Assembly (NCBI RefSeq): GCF_001593005.1
Contig: NZ_LQZQ01000009.1
Span: 62,001 to 126,000, forward strand
Reading direction: 5' to 3'
Source: Roseivirga ehrenbergii
GTDB taxonomy: Bacteria > Bacteroidota > Bacteroidia > Cytophagales > Cyclobacteriaceae
DNA: 64,000 nt
In this document: positions 1 through 9,331 of the stretch, in pieces
Layout: each line of letters starts with the position of its first letter
Numbering within the stretch: position 1 is the first letter of the stretch
Notes under the pieces: generated by a model
The model's input: only the letters and a program-made list of their open reading frames with translations
What the model was told of the DNA's origin: nothing
Database searches by the model: none
Made by a program: the position numbers and the translations under genes

Positions 1-230
1 TCGGCATTTAGTTCTGCGGTGGCGGGTATAGCCATCACATCTTCTTTCTGGTTTGAAGAATAGATGTACCAGTCTTTAATCACACTTACATTGAAGATCA
101 ACTCGATTTCATCCCCAACTTTTACTTCTTTTTCTGAAGCATCGAAGGTCCAATTGGTGGTTTGCTTGAATTGAGCAAACGAGCTTAAGGTAAAACCAAC
201 CAGAATAAGTGACAGCAGATACTTTCTCAT
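1..230 (-). CDS. Exported DsbD N-domain-like protein (partial)
   Basis: Only the first 76 codons are in the window; the rest lies beyond position 1. I translated it from the ATG at 228-230. The N-terminus (MRKYLLSLILVGFTL, ending SSFA-Q) is a clear Sec signal peptide. The following segment (KVGDEIELIFNVSV then DWYIYSSNQ) resembles the N-terminal immunoglobulin-like domain of DsbD-type thiol:disulfide interchange proteins of Bacteroidota, which accept electrons in the periplasm. The transmembrane and thioredoxin parts that would prove this are not visible, so the protein could also be a stand-alone exported domain of that family. Confidence 0.6.
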   Translation of the reverse strand, partial: MRKYLLSLILVGFTLSSFAQFKQTTNWTFDASEKEVKVGDEIELIFNVSVIKDWYIYSSNQKEDVMAIPATAELNA

Positions 231-251
231 ATGTAACCAGAGTTTGTAAAA

Positions 252-279
252 AGTGGGCCTTAAAATTTTAAGGCCCACT
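252..279 (-). terminator. Rho-independent terminator after the M20 dipeptidase
   Basis: A perfect 14-bp inverted repeat (AGTGGGCCTTAAAA / TTTTAAGGCCCACT) with no extra loop bases lies 11 bp beyond the stop of the minus-strand dipeptidase gene. Read on the minus strand it is followed by TTTTTAC, as expected of an intrinsic terminator. Confidence 0.8.
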
Positions 280-290
280 GTAAATGTACT

Positions 291-1679
291 TTAGTCGTTC
301 AGTTCAGCAAAATTTTTGAAGAACAATGGAATGGTTTCAATTCCTTTAAAGTAATTGAAAACACCATAATGTTCGTTTGGAGAATGAATGGCATCTGAAT
401 CAAGGCCAAAACCCATTAATACGGTTTTTAAACCCAGGGTTTGTTCAAAAAGTGCCACAATAGGAATACTTCCTCCACCTCTGAATGGTACTGGCGCTTT
501 TCCAAAAGTAGTTTCCATGGCTTTTGCCGCAGCAATATAAGCTGGAGAATCTGTTGGAGTAACCGCAGGCTTTCCTCCGTGGTGTGGAATAACTTTTACC
601 TTTACGGATGGAGGGGCAATTGATGTGAAGTGATCTTGGAAAAGCTTTGTGATTTTATCAGGATCCTGATTCGGTACTAAGCGCATTGAAATTTTTGCAT
701 AGGCTTTAGAGGCAATTACAGTTTTAGCACCTTCGCCAATATAACCGCCCCAAATTCCGTTCACGTCTAAAGTTGGTCTAATAGAAGAACGCTCCATAGA
801 GGTATAACCTGCTTCGCCTTCGGTAGCGCTTAGGCCGATTGATTTTTTGTATTCTTCTTCATCAAAAGGAGCAAGAGCCATGGCTGCCCTTTCATCAGCA
901 GAAAGCTCAATTACATCCGCATAGAAGCCTGGGATGTTAATTTTCTTGTTTTCGTCTTTTAACGAAGCAATCATTTCGGCCAATACGTTGATTGGGTTTG
1001 GCACTGCCCCACCGTATAAACCTGAGTGCAAATCTCTATTTGGGCCAGTTACTTCTACTTGTACATAGCTTAAACCTCTTAGTCCCACAGTAATGGAAGG
1101 TACATCGTTGGCAATGATTCCAGTGTCGGATACTAATACAATATCGGCAGCCAACTTCTCTTTATTCTCTTCAAGGAAAATCCCTAAATGGTCAGAACCA
1201 ACTTCTTCTTCTCCTTCTATTAAGAATTTTACGTTACAAGCAAGGTTATCAGTTTTCATCATGGCCTCAAACGCCTTGATATGCATGTAAACTTGACCTT
1301 TGTCGTCACAAGCACCGCGAGCAAAAATGGCTCCTTCTGGATGGATTTCTGTGGTTTTTATTATGGGTTCGAAGGGAGGTGAATCCCAAAGCTCGTAAGG
1401 GTCGGCTGGTTGAACATCGTAATGACCGTAAACCAAAACGGTAGGTAATTTGGCGTCAATAATTTTTTCTCCGTAAACAATCGGGTGGCCTCCAGTTGGG
1501 CAAATTTCTGCTACATCGGCACCGGCTTCTAGTAATTTTCCGTGTACGAATTCAGCTGCTTTTAGTACGTCTCCTTTGAACTTACTATCGGCACTAACCG
1601 AGGGAATTCTGAGTAAATCGAGAAGTTCGTTTAAGAAACGGTCTTTATTGTTTTCTATGTAATCGTTGATGTTTGCCAT
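291..1679 (-). CDS. M20 family dipeptidase (metallopeptidase)
   Basis: A 462-residue M20 metallopeptidase of the carnosinase/DapE-like dipeptidase group. Visible signatures are the metal-binding stretch GHYDVQP (His86, Asp88), the conserved RGACDDKG (Asp125) and the catalytic LIEGEEEVGS (Glu157-159). These enzymes hydrolyse short peptides with a two-zinc centre, usually in the cytoplasm, and no signal peptide is present. The length is normal for the family (about 450-470). The gene has its own terminator (252-279) and is separated by 74 bp from the giant gene upstream. Substrate specificity cannot be read from sequence. Confidence 0.93.
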   Translation of the reverse strand: MANINDYIENNKDRFLNELLDLLRIPSVSADSKFKGDVLKAAEFVHGKLLEAGADVAEICPTGGHPIVYGEKIIDAKLPTVLVYGHYDVQPADPYELWDSPPFEPIIKTTEIHPEGAIFARGACDDKGQVYMHIKAFEAMMKTDNLACNVKFLIEGEEEVGSDHLGIFLEENKEKLAADIVLVSDTGIIANDVPSITVGLRGLSYVQVEVTGPNRDLHSGLYGGAVPNPINVLAEMIASLKDENKKINIPGFYADVIELSADERAAMALAPFDEEEYKKSIGLSATEGEAGYTSMERSSIRPTLDVNGIWGGYIGEGAKTVIASKAYAKISMRLVPNQDPDKITKLFQDHFTSIAPPSVKVKVIPHHGGKPAVTPTDSPAYIAAAKAMETTFGKAPVPFRGGGSIPIVALFEQTLGLKTVLMGFGLDSDAIHSPNEHYGVFNYFKGIETIPLFFKNFAELND

Positions 1680-1753
1680 GTCTTTTAATTTATGACTCGA
1701 AGATAATTGATTTGTAATGAAACGCCCATGGAGATGATGGGTTTTGGGAAGTC

Positions 1754-4700
1754 CTAAAATCCATCGCCTTCAACCACTTCTTTCTTTTTGAGTGATTGAT
1801 TTGAATCGGCCGACATCACTAATTTATAGGGCTCGTCTATACCGTAAAACAGCTTTCTGTAGTTTTTCGACCAAGCGATAACTTCCTCCAAAGAATAAGC
1901 GAAAACATTGAATTCGCCCACTTTGGGTTTAGATGATTTTCCCTTGGCATCTAACGGATTGGCGATAGAGGCATTGAAGGCTTCGTTAGATGAAAAAGTG
2001 CCTAAGCTGAAGCCATCATAGGTGAAATAGTACCATGTGCCATCGGTCATTTGAATCAAAACATTTACAATGTCCCCTTCAGGGGTTTTCTTGATTTCTA
2101 CAAAACCATCCAGCTCCATATTGATGTCGGTGTTATTGATATTGCTGACACTAATTTTGCCTTCGCTATAGAAAGTCTTTAATTGTTTTGACCACCTAAG
2201 GTCTACATTAGAAATGACTAAATTCTTAGCCAATTCGCCTTTGATAGAAGCATTTACCAGAGGGATTGGTACCGACTGATAAGATTTATCCCATTTCTTG
2301 ACGGCCTCATCACCAATAAACTCTGCTGCTTTGTAAATCAAATCAGACCGGTCGTCATGCGCTCTTTTAATTCCCAGTTTTTCGCCCATGTCTTTTAAGT
2401 TTTGAGCCATAAGCGGAACACTGTTTACAGGCAAACCGAAATCCATTACCAGCATGGCGTTGATTTTAAAATCGGCCGAATCTAAATTTCCAGAACCTTT
2501 ACCTGCTCCCTGAACAGTCAATCCTTTGCTTAACGGACTGACAAAGTTTAGCTTTCCTTCAAAAGAAACATCTTGAGTTTCTTCATTATAAGAAAACATG
2601 TTGCCTTTGTAAAAATTAGCAGGGTCGTCTAGTTTGTTAGGGTTTGCAATATTGTACGAACCAGTACTTTGATCGTAAAACAAGTTTCCGCCTTTAGGAA
2701 TAAAGAAATCGTCATCGCTTGGGTCGCGTTTTTCAGTGATAAAGGAAAGATATATGTCTCCATTATTAAAGTGTAGTCCAGCTGTAAGTGGCTCTCCAAA
2801 TTCGGTTCTGGCCTCATCAAAATTGAAAACTACTTCGGCAATGTCATCATTCGATTCATATTCAATCCAAACGTTTTTCTCTTTTAGTTTCTGAAGGTTG
2901 AGTTTTACCGAACCCTTTAATTCTAACGCCTTTCTAAAGGCATACATAAATACGGTGCCTTTGAAAGTAAATCCTGGAGATACAATTACACCCGCATCTG
3001 CTTTTATTTGGCCACTTGATTTTGTGTAAAGGCCACGTACGGGGTCTTCTTCAAATCCAAATTTGTCAAACTTAATGGCGAAAGTGTCTTGCACGGTCAC
3101 GAGCTCGTAGGTGCCCTCACCCCTAAAGCGACTACGCGAAATGATTTCTATTTTGGCATCGTATAATCGGTGGTTTGTATTGGCCGTATCGAAAACAATT
3201 ACTGCATTTTCCAATACCCCCAGCTCTGAGTTTTCAAGAATCAGCACTTCATTATTTTCTGGAGTAATCAGCGCATCTGCCACAACAATGTAGGGAATGC
3301 CTTCCACTTTTAACTCTTGTTTTTCTATATCGTAATTGGCGTTTGTTCCCATAAACACCAGTGAATCCATACTCTTTTTAGTTGAATAGAAAAAGGACTT
3401 TTCCAACGCAACAGTGTCTGGTTTGGTCATGGTAATCATATTATTCGCGATGTCCCATTCGGCTGTTGGAATAGAGGTTTTGTACTGTGCAAAAGGGAAA
3501 GCTAATGCTGCGTTACCTTGTACTTCGGGCTGAATGATAGCCCTGTTATTGGCTAGATCATAATTCACACGTACATCGGCAGAACTCAATATTGGTTTTT
3601 GAGGATTTCCTGAATCCAGCTCAAAGTCTGAATTTCTAGATTCAAATGAGGTTTCTTCTAAAGTGTAATTCTCTGAATTAGTTTTAGACCCTTGCATTTT
3701 CATTTCTCCGGTACCGTAGAGCCCCTTTGTGGATAGCGTAAGCATACCGCTGAATGCACCAAGGCTGTCATACATTTTAAATGGAGCTTCCAAATTTCTT
3801 AGATTCATGCTATCCTTTTTGGCCAGCCAGTTTACTTCATATCGGGCTAGTTTTACCGCAGGATAGGAAACGCCATCTAATGTGCCTGGCAAAATTTGGC
3901 CCTCAATTCCCTTTTTCGAATACATGGAATCTAGATAGAAAGTCACCGATTCGGTATTGAAATTACCTGTAAGAAAATCTATTGCCCCCGGTGATTGAAG
4001 GCCTGATTGATCCATTTTTATTTCACCATAAAGCTTACCTGTAGTGCCATAAAGGCTATAACCAGAATCTGGAATGGAGTGAATAAAACCAAACGATTTA
4101 TCGGGCATAGCCCTAAGGTTTTCTTTAAATTCAGGGAAAATTCCATTGGAATAGAAAGTTCCTTCAAAAGCATAAGCCGAAGGGTCTGCCTTAGAGGCAC
4201 TATCAAGTTGAAAAGGTGGTACATCGAAGTAAACCGTGCTGTCATAAGCTCCGCCTAATACACCATTTTTATCAAACATTACACTGGCGCTTTCATTGGA
4301 AGTAAAAATGGGATATTCTGGTTTCGAAATTCTTGCCGACTTGTTATTTGGGTCGTTAATATTCAAAACTCCTGAGGTATTTACCAACTGGTTGTTCAGG
4401 GCTTCTTTTCTGCCTTCTTCTAATTCTACTTGTAGTTTAATCGAATCAATTTGAGGTAACTCTACTAAAAAGTTGTTATAGTCGAATTTGAATTTCTGGC
4501 CATTGAACTGGAAGTTTCCGGCCTCAAGTGCGCCATCAAATTCTATGGTTCTGTTATTCGAAATTTTAACCACTCCGTTGGTGGGCGTAATCATTACATC
4601 GAGCGAATCGCTCACATAGAACTTTTCCACTCCTCTAACCGTCAGGGTATCATTTACTAAATTGATAGTGGCATTGGGTGAAGAACTAATTACCGAAGGA

Positions 4701-6463
4701 ATTACTAGGTCGTCAAAATCAGATTCATCTCGGCCAGAATCGTAATAATGAAGCCCTTTTGGGGTAATAGTCACCTTGCCGGTGTATTCGTTGTAGAGCA
4801 CCAATCCTTTCGACATTAAGTCGATCATGCTTCTTTTTAAAATTCCGAGGCTAATTTTTCGATCTTCTGACAGTTCAGAAATGTAGAATTCATTTTTAGG
4901 GTCATATTTTTGAGCCTGTCGTACCGAAAGAATTAGGGGGTTAAAATCATACAATTGCGAAAGGCTGTAAAACCTTGATGAACTGAAGAAGTTCTTCGAT
5001 TCCACAATCAATGGAACTTCACTTCGGGCTGAACCAATGGTAAGGTGTAAGGAATCAGATTTTAAGTCCCACATCAGTCTGTCACCTGTAAGGTCCACAC
5101 CATAATAGGAAGAGCTAAAAGGAGTGCTTCCAAAATCACCGGTATTAGGTTCAAGGTTTAGGTAGTAATTTCCATAGTTGTATACCATTTCTACATTTGG
5201 GTTGTAGATGGAGTCGGTGCCATGGTAAATCGTCACTTTCGCTACGGTGGAGCTCACCATTGAATCCTTTTTATTGAAAACAAAGTTGGGGGCCTCTGCC
5301 CTAAATTTTAATTCACCGTTCAGAAAACCTTCTACCCTTGAAAGTTCGTTGAAAGCAGATTTACTGTAAAAGTCTCTTCCTTCATAACTCACCCCACCTC
5401 GATAGGTCAGGTCGCTGGTGCCTAAATCGTTTATGGGTGCGTCAGCAAAATCAGATATAAACTTAGGGTAGGAATCTACTGTGCTTCTTTGTGGTGCAAG
5501 GGTAATTTCCACAGCGCCCACTACGGGTTGATCTAATTTGCCTTCGTAATGAAAATAGGCCTCGTCAAACTTTATGTCAGTTTGGGTAACTGAGAAAAAG
5601 TAATTGCGCAACTTGGCATAAGTCGTTTCTGCTGGTAGCCCTACGTTCGTCCAGTCAATGGCTCCATCTTGGCCAGTGAATTCAAGTGTTTCGAAAGAGA
5701 AATTTCCCTGCGTGTTCCTGAGATAAATGGTGTCTAAACGATTTACAAAAGCCAGGTCTAGTTTTTTAAACTCAATTACTGGCCCCATTTGGGTGGGCAT
5801 GGAAGGTAAAGGGGCTTCTACCTGTGGCTCGTTGGTGATAATATCTTCTTCACTAGAAATTAAGCCCTGCTGCTTCATGAGTAAAAGCTCAATGGCATCG
5901 GGACCTTTTTGAGCCTCGGCTACGAATGGCTCTTCTTCAGAAATGTCTTCACTTCCGTTGAATTTCAATGCATAATCTGCATTCTCTACATAAATGCCAT
6001 AACTACGGTCTTTAAAAAGCGCCATATCGCCCAAAAAGAATGCAGCATATTGGTGAAACTGGTCAATGATTTTCTTATCGTAGTTTTCCGAAACTTTCAA
6101 GCAAGCCTTCACTAAATCGTCTAGTTGAGTTTGGCTGAAGTCTCGTTTTTCTTTCGCCAGAATCAATATGTTAAAGATTGCTTTGAAATCGAAGCGGGGC
6201 CTAAAACCCTTTTTTTCCATGTTCAATAGGGCCTGGCCTAATTGGTTTTTTTGGGTTTGGGTAAAGATATTCCCTTGCCAAGCTTCTATAAAAGGTTTGT
6301 AATCTACCCCAAAACTTGCGGGATTGGGCGTGGTTAAAATTCGGGCAATATCTGGGGTATAAACAATAGAATCCGTTTGAGTTGCTTCTTGCGCAAAAGT
6401 GCTTGGCAGAAACAACAACAGTATCAATAAACTATATATAATCCTTTTGACCAGAAATTGCAT
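1754..6463 (-). CDS. Giant exported beta-rich protein of unknown function
   Basis: A protein of about 1,569 residues. I place the start at the ATG at 6461-6463, just after a GAGGGG ribosome-binding-like sequence, rather than the TTG 12 bp upstream. A strong signal peptide follows (MQFLVKRIIYSLLILLLFLPSTFA-Q split here as MQFLVKRIIYSL and LILLLFLPSTFA-Q), so it should enter the periplasm. Residues about 30-180 are mostly helical. The remainder is dominated by short alternating segments rich in Gly, Asn, Ser and aromatics, typical of long all-beta proteins. I recognise no catalytic motif or named domain. Repeated phrases such as FEGKLNF, GSGNLDSADF and LDGFVEIKK recall long beta-groove envelope proteins (AsmA/TamB type), but that is only an impression. 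prmA and tpiA lie upstream on the same strand. Confidence 0.85.
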   Translation of the reverse strand: MQFLVKRIIYSLLILLLFLPSTFAQEATQTDSIVYTPDIARILTTPNPASFGVDYKPFIEAWQGNIFTQTQKNQLGQALLNMEKKGFRPRFDFKAIFNILILAKEKRDFSQTQLDDLVKACLKVSENYDKKIIDQFHQYAAFFLGDMALFKDRSYGIYVENADYALKFNGSEDISEEEPFVAEAQKGPDAIELLLMKQQGLISSEEDIITNEPQVEAPLPSMPTQMGPVIEFKKLDLAFVNRLDTIYLRNTQGNFSFETLEFTGQDGAIDWTNVGLPAETTYAKLRNYFFSVTQTDIKFDEAYFHYEGKLDQPVVGAVEITLAPQRSTVDSYPKFISDFADAPINDLGTSDLTYRGGVSYEGRDFYSKSAFNELSRVEGFLNGELKFRAEAPNFVFNKKDSMVSSTVAKVTIYHGTDSIYNPNVEMVYNYGNYYLNLEPNTGDFGSTPFSSSYYGVDLTGDRLMWDLKSDSLHLTIGSARSEVPLIVESKNFFSSSRFYSLSQLYDFNPLILSVRQAQKYDPKNEFYISELSEDRKISLGILKRSMIDLMSKGLVLYNEYTGKVTITPKGLHYYDSGRDESDFDDLVIPSVISSSPNATINLVNDTLTVRGVEKFYVSDSLDVMITPTNGVVKISNNRTIEFDGALEAGNFQFNGQKFKFDYNNFLVELPQIDSIKLQVELEEGRKEALNNQLVNTSGVLNINDPNNKSARISKPEYPIFTSNESASVMFDKNGVLGGAYDSTVYFDVPPFQLDSASKADPSAYAFEGTFYSNGIFPEFKENLRAMPDKSFGFIHSIPDSGYSLYGTTGKLYGEIKMDQSGLQSPGAIDFLTGNFNTESVTFYLDSMYSKKGIEGQILPGTLDGVSYPAVKLARYEVNWLAKKDSMNLRNLEAPFKMYDSLGAFSGMLTLSTKGLYGTGEMKMQGSKTNSENYTLEETSFESRNSDFELDSGNPQKPILSSADVRVNYDLANNRAIIQPEVQGNAALAFPFAQYKTSIPTAEWDIANNMITMTKPDTVALEKSFFYSTKKSMDSLVFMGTNANYDIEKQELKVEGIPYIVVADALITPENNEVLILENSELGVLENAVIVFDTANTNHRLYDAKIEIISRSRFRGEGTYELVTVQDTFAIKFDKFGFEEDPVRGLYTKSSGQIKADAGVIVSPGFTFKGTVFMYAFRKALELKGSVKLNLQKLKEKNVWIEYESNDDIAEVVFNFDEARTEFGEPLTAGLHFNNGDIYLSFITEKRDPSDDDFFIPKGGNLFYDQSTGSYNIANPNKLDDPANFYKGNMFSYNEETQDVSFEGKLNFVSPLSKGLTVQGAGKGSGNLDSADFKINAMLVMDFGLPVNSVPLMAQNLKDMGEKLGIKRAHDDRSDLIYKAAEFIGDEAVKKWDKSYQSVPIPLVNASIKGELAKNLVISNVDLRWSKQLKTFYSEGKISVSNINNTDINMELDGFVEIKKTPEGDIVNVLIQMTDGTWYYFTYDGFSLGTFSSNEAFNASIANPLDAKGKSSKPKVGEFNVFAYSLEEVIAWSKNYRKLFYGIDEPYKLVMSADSNQSLKKKEVVEGDGF

Positions 6464-6519
6464 ATGACCCCTCAACTGACCTTTAATAACGATAAAAAGA
6501 CGGAAATAATACTTAGAAA

Positions 6520-7350
6520 CTACAGTTTCTTTAAAAGTATGGCCGCCCAGTTTTTCCTTTCTGTGGAATTCAATTTTTCAAAACCGTTTGCTGCGGTACA
6601 CTCCAGAATATCGGCCTCATCATAAGTGTAAAAGCCACTCAAGAATAAATGCCCTCCTGGTTTTGTGAGCTTTGCATAATATTCCATTTCAGCCAAAAGC
6701 ACATTTTTATTGATGTTGGCGTAAAGAATATCGAAAGGTTCATCAAAACTTAACTCATCAATGGTGCCCAATAATACATCTTTCGGTACAATACCATTCA
6801 ATGCAAAATTCTCCTTAGCGTTGTCAATGCACCAATCGTCAATGTCGGTGGCGGATACTTCTGAGGCACCAAGTTTCGAAGCCATAATGGCCAAAATCCC
6901 TGTTCCAGCGCCTACATCTAAAACCGTCTTGCCCTGATGGTCTAGCGTCATTTCGAGCGCTAGCATTTGATGGGTGGTTTCATGATGTCCTGTTCCGAAC
7001 GACATTTGCGGGTGGATGATAATTTCATGTTTAAAGCCAGGCTTCGACTCATGAAAAGTAGCACGTACGAAAATATCTGTACCTACTTCAATCGGATCAT
7101 AGTTCTTTTCCCACTCTTCGTTCCAATTTTGCTTTTCAATTTTTTTCAATTCATACCAAATACGGGTTTGCTTACGGTAATTATTGAAAAGTTGCTGCAA
7201 AGCGGGGTGACTAAAAACGTCTTCCGAAATATATGCGTCAAAACCCACCTCGGTTTCAACGAAGGTATCAAAGTCCAATTCGCCCATTTCGGCAATTAAT
7301 ATTTCGCCAAAAGGCGGGTCGCAATGGACTTTGATTTCTATGTAATTCAT
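6520..7350 (-). CDS. prmA: Ribosomal protein L11 methyltransferase PrmA
   Basis: A 276-residue class I methyltransferase that trimethylates amino groups of ribosomal protein L11 using S-adenosylmethionine. The SAM-binding motif I is VLDVGAGTGILAIMASKLGA, preceded by the PrmA signature QMSFGTGHHETT and followed by the acidic residues of motif II (ATDIDDW). ILYANINKN occupies the place of the catalytic loop. The N-terminal L11-recognition domain is present, so the length is normal. I use the ATG at 7350, not the TTG at 7359, because it begins MNYIEIKV as expected. It lies only 9 bp downstream of tpiA, so the two are probably co-transcribed. Confidence 0.93.
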   Translation of the reverse strand: MNYIEIKVHCDPPFGEILIAEMGELDFDTFVETEVGFDAYISEDVFSHPALQQLFNNYRKQTRIWYELKKIEKQNWNEEWEKNYDPIEVGTDIFVRATFHESKPGFKHEIIIHPQMSFGTGHHETTHQMLALEMTLDHQGKTVLDVGAGTGILAIMASKLGASEVSATDIDDWCIDNAKENFALNGIVPKDVLLGTIDELSFDEPFDILYANINKNVLLAEMEYYAKLTKPGGHLFLSGFYTYDEADILECTAANGFEKLNSTERKNWAAILLKKL

Positions 7351-7359
7351 TGGTTTCAA

Positions 7360-8121
7360 TTAAAATGACTTAGCAATTTCTACAAAGTCTCTGGCTTTTA
7401 AAGATGCCCCGCCAATCAGGCCGCCATCCACATCGGGCTGAGCAAAAAGTTCTTTTGCATTATCTGGCTTGGCGCTTCCTCCGTATAGAATGGAAATTTT
7501 ATCGGCCACTTCTTGCCCAAACTGACCTGCCAAGAAATCACGTATAGATTTGTGCATGTCTTGTGCTTGTTGCGATGAAGCAGTTTTTCCTGTTCCAATT
7601 GCCCAAATTGGTTCGTAGGCAATTACAATTTTCTGAATTTCATCTTCTGTGAGGTGGAAAAGGCTTTCTGTAAGTTGGTTGCACACGTAGCTCACTTCTT
7701 TGCCAGATTCTCTGATTTCAAGCGATTCGCCACAACAGAAAATTGGGTTTAAGCCTATTTCTAAAGCTAAATCTACTCGCTTGGCAAGTTGCTCGTTTGT
7801 TTCGTTGTGGTATTCTCTTCTTTCGCTATGACCAAGAATAACGTATTCTGCACCTACAGACTTAATCATTTCGGCAGAAATATCTCCTGTATAAGCACCT
7901 GAAGCGTGTTCGCTCATGTTTTGCGCACCTACAAATACCTTGTCGCTTTCTTGGGCATTTTTTGCTACTTGGGCCAGGTGAATAAAAGGAGAACACATGA
8001 TTACGGTTACATCATCATTCAGTTCATCGTTCACAATGTTTACCACTTCAGAGGCCAGTGTAAGGCCTTCGCTGAAGTTTTTATTCATTTTCCAGTTTCC
8101 TGCAACAATCTTTTTTCTCAT
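7360..8121 (-). CDS. tpiA: Triose-phosphate isomerase
   Basis: Interconverts dihydroxyacetone phosphate and glyceraldehyde 3-phosphate in glycolysis and gluconeogenesis. The protein is 253 residues from the ATG at 8119-8121, starting MRKKIVAGNWKMN; an in-frame start 36 bp upstream adds residues absent from the family. Active-site landmarks are the substrate Lys in GNWKMN, the His of ILGHSERR, the catalytic Glu of AYEPIWAIGTGK (loop 6) and the phosphate-binding GGSAKPDN and GGLIGGASL. Full length with all key residues. It heads a tpiA-prmA unit and is divergent from recX across a 50-bp gap. Confidence 0.97.
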   Translation of the reverse strand: MRKKIVAGNWKMNKNFSEGLTLASEVVNIVNDELNDDVTVIMCSPFIHLAQVAKNAQESDKVFVGAQNMSEHASGAYTGDISAEMIKSVGAEYVILGHSERREYHNETNEQLAKRVDLALEIGLNPIFCCGESLEIRESGKEVSYVCNQLTESLFHLTEDEIQKIVIAYEPIWAIGTGKTASSQQAQDMHKSIRDFLAGQFGQEVADKISILYGGSAKPDNAKELFAQPDVDGGLIGGASLKARDFVEIAKSF

Positions 8122-8143
8122 TATCGGTTTGTTGTGTTTTGCC

Positions 8144-8151
8144 CAAAGATA
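8144..8151 (-). promoter_or_regulatory. Likely -7 element of the tpiA promoter
   Basis: On the minus strand this reads TATCTTTG, a full match to the Bacteroidota -7 consensus TAnnTTTG, 22 nt before the tpiA ATG. No good TTG sits 19 bp upstream, so the -33 side is weak. Confidence 0.5.
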
Positions 8152-8171
8152 ATTCATTCTAACTTAGTTCG

Positions 8172-8675
8172 ATGGCTTTTCAATACGAAGAACGTAAACC
8201 AAAGCGACTAGACCCCAAAGTGGCCAAACTTAAAGCTGCCGATTTTTGCGCTTATCAGGAGCGTTCGCAGCAAGAGGTGCGCGATAAGCTGTATGGCTAT
8301 GGCCTTCATCATGACGAGGTTGAGGAAATTTTGTCGGACTTAATTACCGATAATTTCATTAATGAAGAGCGTTTTGCTAAGGCTTATGTGGGTGGAAAGT
8401 TTAGAATTAAGGGTTGGGGGAAACGGAAAATTTTGCAGGGTCTGAAGCAGCATCGTATTTCTGATTACTGTATAAAGAAAGGATTTCAAGAAATTGACCC
8501 CGATGATTATTATGCTACCCTAAAACGCCATGCAGAGAAAAAATTACCGACCATTAAAGCCGAAAACCAATACACTGTGCGTGGCAAACTGACACAACAT
8601 TTGGTAATGAAGGGCTTTGAAGGCGATTTAATAAGAGAAGTAATTGAGGAGCTGCTCAATTCAACAGCTCCATAA
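8172..8675 (+). CDS. recX: Regulatory protein RecX
   Basis: A 167-residue RecX-family protein, a small cytoplasmic modulator that caps or inhibits RecA filaments. It shows the tandem three-helix repeats of the family: AADFCAYQERSQQEVRDKL, then ITDNFINEERFAKAYVGG followed by GWGKRKILQGLKQH, and a third at the C-terminus (YTVRGKLTQHLVMKGFEGD). recA is not in the window, so the pairing is from family knowledge. The gene is divergent from tpiA and converges on the DinB-like gene 11 bp away. Confidence 0.93.
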   Translation: MAFQYEERKPKRLDPKVAKLKAADFCAYQERSQQEVRDKLYGYGLHHDEVEEILSDLITDNFINEERFAKAYVGGKFRIKGWGKRKILQGLKQHRISDYCIKKGFQEIDPDDYYATLKRHAEKKLPTIKAENQYTVRGKLTQHLVMKGFEGDLIREVIEELLNSTAP

Positions 8676-8686
8676 TTAATAGCCAA

Positions 8687-9181
8687 TTACTGTCTTTCCC
8701 AGAAAAAAGGAGGTTCTATACCCAAAGAGCGCAGGTATACATAACCTTGGCCTCTGTGGTGGATTTCGTTATCAATGCAATAAAAAATTAAAGAATGATT
8801 AGTGCCTTCATATTGACCAAAAGCTTTTTCTATTTCTTGAAAACGCTCAAGTTTGATTTGAGGAAATAACTCATTCAATTTTTCTGTTGACTCGTCCCAA
8901 AGTTTGAGAAGCCCTGCTTTAGTTGTGGGTTTTTCTTCAGCCTCTGATTCGCCAAAAGTTTTCCATTCTCCAGTAATGATTCCTGCTACGCTGGGCACAG
9001 CCATGTGAATCATTTCAAGGGCCAATTCAGAAAACGGACGCATTCCGCCTACTGAATAACTAAAAAGTTTGTCTTCTGGAAAAGCCTCAATTACTCTTCG
9101 GGTAAGGCTTCGGTGACCTTGCCATTGGGTTAATAAGTCGTTTGAGCTAATGACTACTGGTGCTAATGTTTCGTTTTTCAT
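8687..9181 (-). CDS. DinB-fold (YfiT-like) putative metal-dependent protein
   Basis: A 164-residue member of the DinB/YfiT four-helix bundle superfamily. Candidate metal ligands are the His in LALEMIHMA (about residue 59) and the paired His in DNEIHHRGQGYVYLRSLG (about 142-143), which sit where the three conserved His of DinB proteins occur. Members include thiol transferases and damage-induced proteins, but the substrate cannot be assigned. The gene is single and transcribed towards recX. An inverted repeat TGACA-N6-TGTCA lies 44 bp upstream of its start and may be an operator. Confidence 0.88.
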   Translation of the reverse strand: MKNETLAPVVISSNDLLTQWQGHRSLTRRVIEAFPEDKLFSYSVGGMRPFSELALEMIHMAVPSVAGIITGEWKTFGESEAEEKPTTKAGLLKLWDESTEKLNELFPQIKLERFQEIEKAFGQYEGTNHSLIFYCIDNEIHHRGQGYVYLRSLGIEPPFFWERQ

Positions 9182-9224
9182 ATCGTGCGATTTAAGATTA
9201 TGGAATAAACTTAAAGGGCACTTA

Positions 9225-9240
9225 TGACAACCCTATGTCA
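9225..9240. promoter_or_regulatory. Candidate operator upstream of the DinB-like gene
   Basis: TGACA-ACCCTA-TGTCA is a 5-bp perfect dyad with a 6-bp spacer, 44 bp upstream of the minus-strand DinB-like start and inside an otherwise gene-free 150-bp gap. A dyad of this size suits a dimeric repressor or a WYL-type regulator; no such regulator is encoded nearby. Confidence 0.4.
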
Positions 9241-9331
9241 GTAGGTTTTGGGAAGGAAGAAATTTTTTTGGATTTGCCCTTGGCTCATAAATAGGTACGG
9301 TCAGACCCTGAGTATCACTCTCAAATTCAGC

